Below are positions 9,301-16,605 of a stretch of 64,000 nucleotides of DNA, in pieces (the first letter of the stretch is position 1; each line of letters begins with the position of its first letter). The notes under the pieces were generated by a model, which was not told where the DNA came from, ran no database searches, and saw nothing but the letters and a program-made list of their open reading frames with translations. Both the position numbers and the translations under genes were made by a program. The stretch covers positions 1-64,000 of the forward strand of contig JAFZCU010000048.1 in assembly GCA_017556145.1 (NCBI GenBank), read 5' to 3'. Origin of the DNA: Prevotella sp. Its GTDB lineage: Bacteria; Bacteroidota; Bacteroidia; Bacteroidales; Bacteroidaceae.

Positions 9301-9473
9301 GTGGTGCCGGTGCTAATGGTAACCGCGCCCTCGCCCTTGGTGTCATCGGCGGTATGGCTGTAGGCACCATCGCCCTGCTGTTCGTCGTTCCCGCCTTCTT
9401 CATCGTGTTCCAGAAGCTCCACGAAAAATTCCAAGGGAAGGAAGTAAAAGAGGTAATAGTGAAAAGTGAATAG
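6312..9473 (+). CDS. RND efflux pump, AcrB/HAE1 family permease
   Basis: A proton-driven inner membrane trimer that expels hydrophobic compounds. At 1053 aa it matches AcrB in length and plan: TM1 at the N terminus (YVMACAISIVIAMVGFICM), two large periplasmic loops, and TM bundles around residues 340-500 and 870-1035. The proton-relay acid pair is in TM4 (GTVVDDAIVVVEAV). The second half has the usual TM10-12 motif GVIMLIGLLSKTAILITEFA. It starts 3 nt after the adaptor stop and its own stop overlaps an in-frame GTG of the next gene. Confidence 0.97.
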   Translation: MKNNIFINRYVMACAISIVIAMVGFICMKSLSIEQYPSIAPPQVMVVTNYTGADANTIMKSVIQPLEENINGVPGMTYITSKASSSGDVNISVYFEQGTDPDMAAVNVQNRVSRALALLPAEVTQVGVQVMKLQSNILRILAVKSSDGKYNDDFISNYVDINIKPRLQRITGVGDVQSLGNTYALRIWMKPDVMAQYGLTPNDVFAAIGSQSFVAATGSLGEQSENKYQYSMEYKGTLKTVEEFNDIVLKTSEGGHLLHLGDVAEVEIGAQSYSFLSNINGQPGTILMVFQAPEANATEVNARITKMCDDMKATMPAGLEFVTLQTSDDFLFAAIHNVVETLVIAIILVVLVVFFFLQNIKATIIPSISIIVSLLGTFGIVALAGFSLNILTLFALVLAIGTVVDDAIVVVEAVMAKMEGGISDAREATRQAMSEVSVAVISCTLVFMAVFIPVTFMSGTSGTFFTQFGVTIASSVGLSCVSALTLCPALCAIMLKMSEKDGKKKSLTYYTKKAYSVSYNAIYNKYSKSVQKFIKRPVLAWGLLAIAGVLLFFFMKNLPSGLVPQEDQGVFLAEIRAPEGYTLKQTQELTKQVEAKVKEIPELESFATACGYGLISGNGSNYATLVVRLKNWDDRPGMNHLIDLVIGRIYFACKDIKNVQVLPFQLPQVPGYGSSNSVSLVIQDPSDGNLSEFAKHTQNFLTKLEERPEISMAMSSYSERFPKFQVEVDATQCDRAGVSPKTVLSTLGSYCGGAYIGNFNQFGKVYRIMAAAAPEYRLDPSSLNNIFVQVKGGKMAPISEFVSLKEIVGPANIEHFNLFQSITCNIMANGCSEGEVHEIIKEMFEKEMPKGYTYEYSNMSREVEEAAGSNTTAIIYIICVILIYLILASLYNSWFTPLAVLLSVPFGLMGAFICAYLGSLLNLPGMDNNIYLQTGVIMLIGLLSKTAILITEFASERRAQGMSIVEAAFAACQERLRPILMTVATMIIGMIPLVIAGGAGANGNRALALGVIGGMAVGTIALLFVVPAFFIVFQKLHEKFQGKEVKEVIVKSE

Positions 9474-9478
9474 TGAAA
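9458..9478 (+). repeat. AGTGAAW heptamer array (3 units) at the pump/channel junction
   Basis: AGTGAAA, AGTGAAT and AGTGAAA in tandem. They carry the pump's last codons (KSE), its TAG stop, and a GTG that overlaps the stop by one base. Confidence 0.75.
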
Positions 9479-9493
9479 AATTTGCTACTGCAT

Positions 9494-10903
9494 ATGAAAA
9501 TAAAAGATATCATTATTGCTGCAGCTGCGGGCATGATGCTCACGGGCTGCGGGCTATACGATAAATACGAGTCGGCAACCACTGCACCAGCCGATGTGTT
9601 CGGCTCGTCTGTTAATAGTTCAGAGAACTCTCTGGCCCAGTTGTCGTGGCGTGAGTTCTTCACCGACCCGCTGCTCCAACAGCTGATTGTGCAGGTGTTG
9701 GCCAATAATACCGACCTGAACTCTGCCCGTATTGCCGTAGAGAAAAGCGAGGCCTCGCTGAAAGCTGCCAAGTTGGCCTATCTGCCGTCGCTCTATTTCT
9801 CGCCGCAGGGTACGTTGGCCAAGTTCGACGACAACCCGTGGTCGAAGACCTACAACCTCCCGCTGCAACTGTCGTGGGATGCCGATGTGTTCGGCTCTAT
9901 CACCAACAAGAAGCGTTCCGCTGAGGCTGTGCTCCTGCAGGCACAAATGGGCGAGGAGGCTGTGCGCACTAACCTCATCAGCGCTGTCGCCCAGCAATAT
10001 TACATGCTCCAGCTGCTCGACCGTCAGTTGGAGATCCTGACGATGACCGACAGTCTGTGGGGTGCCTCGTTGGAGACCCAGAAGTCGCTCTATGAGAACG
10101 GCAAGGCATACTCGACCGCAGTCAACCAGATGGAGTCGTCGTATCTGAACGTGAAAACGCAGATTGTCGATGTGCGCCGCAACATCCAGGCCACCGAGAA
10201 TGCCCTCTGCCGGCTGATGGCCATTACGCCGCAGCACATCGAGCGCAAGAATTGGGGCAGTGCCGCCTTGCATCACCCTGATGCGCAAGGGGATACTGGC
10301 CAGCGCATGTTCGACACACAGTTCCTGAAGATTGGCGTACCCGCCACGATGCTTGAACTGCGTCCAGACATCCGTATGGCCAACCACGCCATGGAGGAGG
10401 CTTTCTATAACACGCAGGCCGCACGTGCTGCTTTCTTCCCTACAATCACGCTGACGGGAACAGGAGGCTGGACCAACTCGGCAGGCAGTGCGGTCATCAA
10501 TCCCGGCAAGCTGCTCCTCAGTGCCGTCGGCCAACTCACGCAGCCCATCTTTGCCCGCGGCAAGCTGAAGGCTAACCTGAAAATCAATCAGCTGACGCAG
10601 GAAGACCTGCAGAAGAAATACGTGCAGACCGTGATCGATGCCGGCAACCAGGTGAACGAGGCCATGGCCGACTGTCAGGCCGCCCGCGAGAAATATGCCT
10701 ATTACCACCGTCAAGTGGAGGTGCTCTACGAAGCCTATGCCGGCACCCATGAACTGATGGACAACGGTAAGGCCAATTACATCGAGGTGCTCACCGCTCA
10801 GGAGAATCTCCTCAGCTCGCAGCTCAATGAGGCCTCCAACATGTACAAAGGCGCCCAGGCTGTCATCGCCCTCTACATCGCCCTCGGCGGCGGCACAAAA
10901 TAG
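9494..10903 (+). CDS. Outer membrane efflux channel lipoprotein (TolC/NodT family)
   Basis: The channel protein that carries RND substrates across the outer membrane. Starting at the ATG at 9494 gives a lipoprotein signal MKIKDIIIAAAAGMMLTGC. A GTG at 9473 overlapping the pump stop is in frame but would put LLH ahead of the signal peptide. Two OEP repeats follow (each about 190 residues of long helices plus strands), with the NodT-type motif PATMLELRPDIRMANHAMEEAFYNT in the middle and a C-terminal helix holding YIEVLTAQENLLSSQ. 469 aa, normal length. Last gene of the operon, followed by a strong terminator. Confidence 0.94.
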   Translation: MKIKDIIIAAAAGMMLTGCGLYDKYESATTAPADVFGSSVNSSENSLAQLSWREFFTDPLLQQLIVQVLANNTDLNSARIAVEKSEASLKAAKLAYLPSLYFSPQGTLAKFDDNPWSKTYNLPLQLSWDADVFGSITNKKRSAEAVLLQAQMGEEAVRTNLISAVAQQYYMLQLLDRQLEILTMTDSLWGASLETQKSLYENGKAYSTAVNQMESSYLNVKTQIVDVRRNIQATENALCRLMAITPQHIERKNWGSAALHHPDAQGDTGQRMFDTQFLKIGVPATMLELRPDIRMANHAMEEAFYNTQAARAAFFPTITLTGTGGWTNSAGSAVINPGKLLLSAVGQLTQPIFARGKLKANLKINQLTQEDLQKKYVQTVIDAGNQVNEAMADCQAAREKYAYYHRQVEVLYEAYAGTHELMDNGKANYIEVLTAQENLLSSQLNEASNMYKGAQAVIALYIALGGGTK

Positions 10904-10934
10904 TCTTAGCTCAACGACTTGAAACGAATAACGA

Positions 10935-10974
10935 AGAGCATTCAGCTGCTAAAATGCAGTTGGATGCTCTTTTT
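10935..10974 (+). terminator. Rho-independent terminator of the efflux operon
   Basis: AGAGCATTCAGCTGC pairs with GCAGTTGGATGCTCT around an AAAAT loop, followed by TTTTT. Placed 31 nt after the channel gene stop. Confidence 0.85.
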
Positions 10975-11077
10975 ATGGTTTCAGGGCTTCTGCGCCCTAT
11001 TTCACCTTCAGCTTCATTATTCCTCGTTATCCCAAGGGGAATATTATGGCAAAAATTCACTTTGTTATGAAACGGTA

Positions 11078-11929
11078 CTACAGATGTTGATCGCGGTATT
11101 GTTTAGCTGTCATGCCGGTAACGCGCTTGAAGTAACGGTAGAAGGTAGTGGGTTCGGAGAAACCGAGCAGGTAGGCCGTTTCCTGAAGCGTTTGTGTGGC
11201 ATGTGTCTCGATGAGGCGCTTGGCTTGCGCTATCACGTATTGCTCTATCCATTTTACAGGTGAATGACCATTCGTGGCTATACGGATGACTTTGCTGAGA
11301 TATTTAGGGGTAAGGTTCAGCAGATCAGCGTAGAACTTCAACTCGCGCGACTCCCGATAGTGTTTTACCACCAGATCGCAGAAACAGTTGAAGAGCACGG
11401 TGTGGCGGTTCTCGTTCCATTGCTTGTCTTGTTCGTGACGGTAGGAATTGAGGAACTCATAGCCTACGGCCAGTTGAGCCAACAGGACTTGATAGCGGTG
11501 AGGCAGTTCCTTTTCGGTTGTGTTAGCAATGATGTTAAGTTGATCTACGATGGCAAGCAGGTGTGCGGCCTGCTCGTCGGTCAGCGAACAGACGGGGGCG
11601 TAGTTGAATTTCTCGTGATCGTGGCTAAATGTGTGGAAACGGAGGTCGCCGAGTATCTTCGGCGATATGAACAGCACGGCGTAGGAGAAATCGTCGGAAC
11701 AATCCATCGGGTGCATGATATGACCGGGAAGAATGATGGTCAGGTCGTTTTTGTGGTGGGTGATGAGACGCATGTCGTACATGGCCCGTGCGCTGCCGCT
11801 CAGAATGAGGGTCAGGATGATGTGCGGGAATACGAAATCTTCGTTGTAGCCGAAGAAGCGTGGCATCTCACGGACAATCAGAATGTCGTCTCGCTGAAAG
11901 GGCTTTAGTAGATCTTCAGAGGTTGTCAT
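11078..11929 (-). CDS. AraC family transcriptional regulator
   Basis: A cytoplasmic activator or repressor: an N-terminal sensing domain with a cupin-like stretch (HIILTLILSGSARAMYDM, HHKNDLTIILPGH) and a C-terminal AraC double helix-turn-helix (LKFYADLLNLTPKYLSKVI; LQETAYLLGFSEPTTFYRYFKRVTG). Starting at MTTSEDLLKPFQRDD gives 283 aa; upstream ATGs at 11971 and 11941 are possible. The gene is convergent with the efflux operon and divergent from the adhesin-like gene at 12115. It may control either, or itself; the sequence does not decide. The ligand is unknown. Confidence 0.92.
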   Translation of the reverse strand: MTTSEDLLKPFQRDDILIVREMPRFFGYNEDFVFPHIILTLILSGSARAMYDMRLITHHKNDLTIILPGHIMHPMDCSDDFSYAVLFISPKILGDLRFHTFSHDHEKFNYAPVCSLTDEQAAHLLAIVDQLNIIANTTEKELPHRYQVLLAQLAVGYEFLNSYRHEQDKQWNENRHTVLFNCFCDLVVKHYRESRELKFYADLLNLTPKYLSKVIRIATNGHSPVKWIEQYVIAQAKRLIETHATQTLQETAYLLGFSEPTTFYRYFKRVTGMTAKQYRDQHL

Positions 11930-11978
11930 TTTTTTCCACATTTTATATGTTGGCATGCATAGAAGTGTCATTTGTTTG

Positions 11979-11986
11979 CAAATTTA
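11979..11986 (-). promoter_or_regulatory. -7 promoter box of the AraC regulator
   Basis: TAAATTTG on the minus strand. It is only 7 nt before the ATG at 11971, so the start at 11929 would have a leader of about 45 nt, while a start at 11971 would be nearly leaderless. Confidence 0.5.
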
Positions 11987-12073
11987 CTGTTTTTCTTGGA
12001 TTATGCAAAAGAGAAGCGAACTTTTGCCATAAAATATACCTAAATTGTTATAGAGTAGATATAAATAATGCAG

Positions 12074-12081
12074 TACTTTTG
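12074..12081 (+). promoter_or_regulatory. -7 promoter box of the adhesin-like gene
   Basis: TACTTTTG fits TAnnTTTG. It lies 33 nt before the ATG at 12115, with TTG about 26 nt upstream (AAATTGTTA) as a possible -33. Confidence 0.7.
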
Positions 12082-12114
12082 TAGCCAGATGCAATTATAT
12101 AACACATATTAACA

Positions 12115-15100
12115 ATGATGAGAACAAAATTACTCTTTTCCATGATGCTCCTGTTTGTGGGAGTAAGCATGCAAGCTCAGTCTGTTGCAACTCAGCAGAT
12201 GGACGAGCGGTTCAACGACAACAAGCTGCCCTATGGCTGGTTTACCGAGGGCTGGAAGGTTGACAGTACTGGTGTGATCAGGACAGAGGGTTCCTCTTCT
12301 GGCTTCGACATCGGAGAAATGATGGGTGGCGAAGAAGGTTTCGACCCAAGTAAGCTCATGGAATCATTCACGGGTGGCGACAGCAAACCCAACTACTTGC
12401 TCACACCGCCCTTGATGGTTAAAGAGGGCGAGTCGCTGGTGTTCTTGGCTAAGAAAGAGAAGTCAGACGATTCCAGCTCGAGTTTCAGCTTTGGCGGCTC
12501 CAACGACTCCACCTTTGTCGTGGAGCGCTCGTTATACAGCCGTAACCAATGGGTACGCGTGGCCGATTTCACGCTCGACCTCGACACTATCTACAAGACT
12601 TTCACCATTACCAATACCCCTTCTGGTGAATACCGTTTCCGCTTCAGGGTCGGTGATACTGCTGTGCTGATTGACAGCGTGGCCGGTTTCCACATCGACA
12701 ACGAGGCTCCCGACATATACATCATAGAGAACGATGCAAGGGCTTACCATTTAGACTTCAGCCTCTGCACGGAGGACAGCACCCGGACGCTCAAGGTCAT
12801 CAATACTGCTACGGGTACGCTGAAGGTGGACATTGTCTCTGACGATGCTGCCCTGTTCTCAGTGAGCCCCGCCCAAGTGGAGGTGGCTGCCGCCGACTCA
12901 GTCGACGTGAATATCACCTTCAATTTCGCAGCAGGCAAGCCCGGCAAGAACGAGGCACAAATCACGTTCACTCCTTCCGACGAGCGCGTCTGGGCCAAGC
13001 CCCTGCATGTTATGGCCGTTGTTACCCAGCCCGGCGTGTGGATGGAGGACTTTAATGCCAACGTCCAGCCTAAGGGATTCTTCGCCGAGGGATGGGAGTT
13101 CCGCGACAGTGTGGCAACTACCAGTGAAGACGACGGCATGGGAGCCATGTTCGGCGGCGGTTCGTCGTCGTTCTTGATGACCCCGCCTCTCAAAGTTGAA
13201 AACATTAACGAGGTACTGCTCTTCTCAGCCAAGAGCGGTGGCGATGATGGCATGGCTGGCATGGGTGCCTTGTTCGGTGGTGGCGGCTCGTCTATCGTTG
13301 TCGAGAAGTCGGTCTATGGCAGCAACAAGTGGGAGAAAGTGAAGGAGTTCACCGAGCCCCTCGACTCTGTTTACAGAACGCTCTGGGTGGGTTACATCGA
13401 GCCCGGTGAGTACCGCTTCCGTATCAGTGCTTCTGACAGCATCGTTGTTGACAGCATCGCTGGATTCCACCTCGACGAGAACGCCCCCGACATCTACGTG
13501 CTCCATAACAATTCGGCTACCCGTGCCGTCAACTTCGGCATGCCGCAGGCCAACAGCACCCAGAGGCTTGGCGTGGTCAACACGGGTACCGGAAGACTGC
13601 AGGGCGCCATTGCCTCTACTGATGAGAACACCTTCGCCCTCAGTGCCAAAACGTTTGCCGTCAATGCTGGCGACACTGCCTACGTCGATGTCACCTATCT
13701 CTTCGACGAGCAGTCGTTAGGCATTCACCAAGGTATGGTCAACTTTACACCGGCGAGCCCTGTACTTGTCCCCCTCACTTACCCGCTCATAGCTTATAGC
13801 ACCTATGCGGATGCTTGGACGGAGGACTTCGAGCCGGAATACCTGCGAGAAGATGAGACAAAGCCTATCGACCTGCCCGCTGGCTGGGAGACCACTGGCT
13901 GGGAGGTCAAGCTGCCCGGTAGCGGTGGTGGTCTGATGGATATGCTTGGCAGCATGATGGGAGGCGGTGGCGACGCACCCAAGTCGTGGATGGCCACTAC
14001 AAGTTCAGATGCCTACGAGCTCATCAGCCCGCGTTTGCAGGCCAACAAGGGCGACGTACTGCGTTTCGAGGCTGAGCTGGGTGGTGGCGGCCTGATGGCC
14101 ATGATGGGTATGTTCATGGGGGGCGGCGCCAGCGGCCAGTTAAACGTTTTCTATAAGGTAGATGCCAGCGGTACCATTGCTCCCAACAACGATGACTGGA
14201 CTTACTACGACACGGTCGTACAGAACGGCTACGTCTATTTTGTGGCACCCTATTCAGGCGTCTATCAGTTACGCTTCACCTCTCCGAGCGCTTCTCTCGA
14301 CAACTTCTACGGCTTCCGCAAACCCATTCAGGGAGTTAGCCTTTCTGATGATAACGACAACGTGAACGCCGCCGTATTCGAGCAATACAACGGCAAGACC
14401 GTCAACGTCAGCTATGAACGTACGCTCTCCGCCACCCTGCAGAGCGACGGCACATGGATTCCCCGCGCCTACATCGTCAGTCTGCCCTACGACTACGACT
14501 TCACCGACTATTACGAGGCCGATCAGGCTAGAATCTTCCGCCTCGCTTTCAAGGAGGAATACTACAAACAGTTCATCTTCCTGCCCGATTTCAGCATTGT
14601 AGGAGGCGAATACAAAGTTCCAACCCTCATGCAAGCCGGCAGGGCCTACCTCGTTGTGGTCAACAAGGGACAGCTCAACTTGAGCGCTACTGGTGTCACG
14701 CTTAACAATGCCATAGTTGACGACGAAAAGAACGTGGTCAACAGTTTCGAGGACTGGTACTTTGAGGACAAGTTCACACCCGTAGGAAAATGGCAAGCCA
14801 ACTTCCGAAGCATTTCCGACGTGGAGGCCGACAACATGAACATCTACGGCATGCGCGAGGATGGCACCTGGGCACGCTTCCAGTCGGAAGGTGGCGTGGA
14901 GCAGTACCTCCTGGCTGCCTTCCGCGGCTATTTCGAGGCTGCTGCCCCCGCAGCGGCACGTGTGCGTGCTGCTGCCCAGTCTGGCACATACAAGAGCATG
15001 TTCCAGTTGAGCGACCAGCAGGGCACCAGCACAGGCGAGAACGTCAACTACGAGAATCTGGGCTATGACGGCAACATCCCTTACATCAACTACTCGCCTA

Positions 15101-15237
15101 CCGGCATCCAGCCCACCTTCCATATCATCGATACCGACGGCACCCACAGCATCTACGACCTGCAGGGCCGTCTGCTCAATGTCAAACCTGACAAGGGACT
15201 GTTTATCGAAAATGGAAAGAAAGTCGTGGTTAAGTGA
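12115..15237 (+). CDS. Secreted adhesin-like protein with three choice-of-anchor modules and Gly/Met-rich loops
   Basis: 1040 aa with a signal peptide (to MQAQ, residue 22). Three similar modules begin with DERFN/MEDFN/TEDFE and GWxxEGW-like motifs near residues 29, 307 and 565. Between them are Ig/HYDIN-like beta segments (FSVSPAQVEVAAADSVDVNITF). Each module has glycine- and methionine-rich loops, for example GMGALFGGGGSS and LMAMMGMFMGGGASG. The last about 30 residues (SIYDLQGRLL...KGLFIENGKKVVVK) look like a type IX secretion sorting tail of the Prevotella kind. Such proteins are usually surface-bound and bind carbohydrate or protein; the actual target is unknown. Own promoter and terminator, so probably a single-gene unit. 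Confidence 0.75.
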   Translation: MMRTKLLFSMMLLFVGVSMQAQSVATQQMDERFNDNKLPYGWFTEGWKVDSTGVIRTEGSSSGFDIGEMMGGEEGFDPSKLMESFTGGDSKPNYLLTPPLMVKEGESLVFLAKKEKSDDSSSSFSFGGSNDSTFVVERSLYSRNQWVRVADFTLDLDTIYKTFTITNTPSGEYRFRFRVGDTAVLIDSVAGFHIDNEAPDIYIIENDARAYHLDFSLCTEDSTRTLKVINTATGTLKVDIVSDDAALFSVSPAQVEVAAADSVDVNITFNFAAGKPGKNEAQITFTPSDERVWAKPLHVMAVVTQPGVWMEDFNANVQPKGFFAEGWEFRDSVATTSEDDGMGAMFGGGSSSFLMTPPLKVENINEVLLFSAKSGGDDGMAGMGALFGGGGSSIVVEKSVYGSNKWEKVKEFTEPLDSVYRTLWVGYIEPGEYRFRISASDSIVVDSIAGFHLDENAPDIYVLHNNSATRAVNFGMPQANSTQRLGVVNTGTGRLQGAIASTDENTFALSAKTFAVNAGDTAYVDVTYLFDEQSLGIHQGMVNFTPASPVLVPLTYPLIAYSTYADAWTEDFEPEYLREDETKPIDLPAGWETTGWEVKLPGSGGGLMDMLGSMMGGGGDAPKSWMATTSSDAYELISPRLQANKGDVLRFEAELGGGGLMAMMGMFMGGGASGQLNVFYKVDASGTIAPNNDDWTYYDTVVQNGYVYFVAPYSGVYQLRFTSPSASLDNFYGFRKPIQGVSLSDDNDNVNAAVFEQYNGKTVNVSYERTLSATLQSDGTWIPRAYIVSLPYDYDFTDYYEADQARIFRLAFKEEYYKQFIFLPDFSIVGGEYKVPTLMQAGRAYLVVVNKGQLNLSATGVTLNNAIVDDEKNVVNSFEDWYFEDKFTPVGKWQANFRSISDVEADNMNIYGMREDGTWARFQSEGGVEQYLLAAFRGYFEAAAPAAARVRAAAQSGTYKSMFQLSDQQGTSTGENVNYENLGYDGNIPYINYSPTGIQPTFHIIDTDGTHSIYDLQGRLLNVKPDKGLFIENGKKVVVK

Positions 15238-15284
15238 GAGAAGAATCGGGCGAAGCTCAAGGTCGTCAATCGTTAATCCAAATG

Positions 15285-15316
15285 AGGGTGTGTCTATTTT
15301 GACACATCCTTTTTTA
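15285..15316 (+). terminator. Rho-independent terminator after the adhesin-like gene
   Basis: AGGGTGTGTC pairs with GACACATCCT (one G-U pair) around TATTTT, followed by six T. Confidence 0.85.
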
Positions 15317-15402
15317 TTGGCGCTAATATTGAGGCGGGAATTTGAGGAGACGGCGGAAGAAATAATAATAGCGAAATGTTTGGAAATATAAAACATTTAA
15401 AC

Positions 15403-15410
15403 TATCTTTG
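15403..15410 (+). promoter_or_regulatory. -7 promoter box of the first DUF4421 gene
   Basis: TATCTTTG, with TTTG at 15379-15382 at the right distance for a -33 box. The ATG follows 44 nt downstream. Confidence 0.75.
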
Positions 15411-15454
15411 CACCGAAAAGGAATTATTACTCACCTTATAAGAGGCATAAAATC

Positions 15455-16435
15455 ATGAACAGACTGATCATGTTGATTTTGCTCGCGGCAATGGGTAGTC
15501 AGAGGGCACCCTTGTCTGCGCAGAACATCTTTTATCGTGTTGACAGCATGCTGACTGTGAACTACCGTAAGGGCGATGTAGATACGACCTATATTACACG
15601 GCCTGCGACGAAATGGACTGTCACGGCGCGGATGAATGTGTCGGGAGCAAAGATTGAAGCCGAGGGGATAGATCAGGGGCAACATTTCAAGGCGGAGATG
15701 GAAGCCAACAGGAAGGCGACACTCAGCATGGGTGTCAGCTACCTCGGCTTTACGCTTAGTGCGGCGCTCAATCCCGCCAAGCTGATGGGCAAGTACCGTG
15801 ACTACGAACTGAACTTCAACAGCTACGGCCGGCGCTTCGGCTTCGATGTTGTCTATCAGGATGCCAAGAACTTCACGGGCTGGCACGACCACGAGGGCAT
15901 GGAACGCGTTATACTGCCAGACGGCGTGCTGTCGGTGAAGACGCTGAACCTGAATGCCTTCTACGTGTTCAACAGCCGCCTCTTCTCTTATCCCGCCGCC
16001 TTCTCGCAGAGTTACATCCAGCGGCGCTCTGCCGGCAGTTTCCTCCTGGCAGCGTCGGGCCAGGGTCAGCACGCCACCCTCGACTGGGATCAGGAGATGC
16101 AGCTGAAGATGACGAACATCGGTATCGGTGCGGGTTATGGCTACAACTACGTGCCAAGCCAGGGCTGGCTGCTGCACATATCCGCCCTGCCCACGTTCAT
16201 TGTCTATAGCAACACGTCGATGACGTTCGGCGACACTCGCGTACCCCTTCACTACCACTTCCCCGAGGCCATCATCACTGGGCGCGGTGCCGTTGTCCGT
16301 CAGTGGGGCAACAAGTTCCTGGGCATGTCGATGGTATTCAATTTCACCAACATCGGCCATGAGGAGAGCCTTGCCCTGCACAACATCAAATGGCGAATCC
16401 GCACATTCTTCGGTCTGCAACTTGGTAAGAGATGA
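15455..16435 (+). CDS. DUF4421 family outer membrane protein
   Basis: 326 aa with a signal peptide (MNRLIMLILLAAMGSQRAPLSAQ). The remainder alternates hydrophobic and polar residues in strand-length stretches, ending in an aromatic strand, as in small beta-barrels. DUF4421 is a Bacteroidetes family without an established function. The protein shares the block FSYPAAFxQSYIQRRSAGS, the turn GYGYN and overall layout with the paralogue at 24870-25871. The two paralogues bracket the cluster of duplicated proteins. Its own promoter is upstream and another promoter-like box follows before the next gene. Confidence 0.8.
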   Translation: MNRLIMLILLAAMGSQRAPLSAQNIFYRVDSMLTVNYRKGDVDTTYITRPATKWTVTARMNVSGAKIEAEGIDQGQHFKAEMEANRKATLSMGVSYLGFTLSAALNPAKLMGKYRDYELNFNSYGRRFGFDVVYQDAKNFTGWHDHEGMERVILPDGVLSVKTLNLNAFYVFNSRLFSYPAAFSQSYIQRRSAGSFLLAASGQGQHATLDWDQEMQLKMTNIGIGAGYGYNYVPSQGWLLHISALPTFIVYSNTSMTFGDTRVPLHYHFPEAIITGRGAVVRQWGNKFLGMSMVFNFTNIGHEESLALHNIKWRIRTFFGLQLGKR

Positions 16436-16543
16436 TTAATTCTTTGTAATAGTTTTGTGTTAACGGGAGCGCACACATAACGACATCTATATCACTTTAA
16501 CAATATTTAATAGAATAATGACATCTATTTTAAGAAAAAGGAG

Positions 16544-16551
16544 TACTTTTG
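16544..16551 (+). promoter_or_regulatory. -7 promoter box of the first duplicated-protein gene
   Basis: TACTTTTG, 54 nt before the ATG at 16606. The 9-mer GACATCTAT occurs twice just upstream (16481 and 16520), which could be a regulator site. No clear -33. Confidence 0.6.
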
Positions 16552-16605
16552 TAACAAATATAAATAATACTTTTATAAATAATACTTTACTAAATGGATG
16601 TTTTT

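Noticed and set aside
9620..10750. 376-codon open frame on the minus strand inside the efflux channel gene
   Set aside because: Antisense shadow of a well-supported OEP protein; its translation is rich in His, Leu and Arg with no domain, and no promoter box precedes it.
14269..15396. 375-codon minus-strand frame opposite the adhesin-like gene
   Set aside because: Shadow frame; the plus-strand protein has a signal peptide, repeated modules and a sorting tail, and the terminator at 15285 lies inside this frame.
15431..16420. 329-codon minus-strand frame opposite the DUF4421 gene
   Set aside because: Shadow frame; the plus-strand reading has a clear paralogue at 24870.
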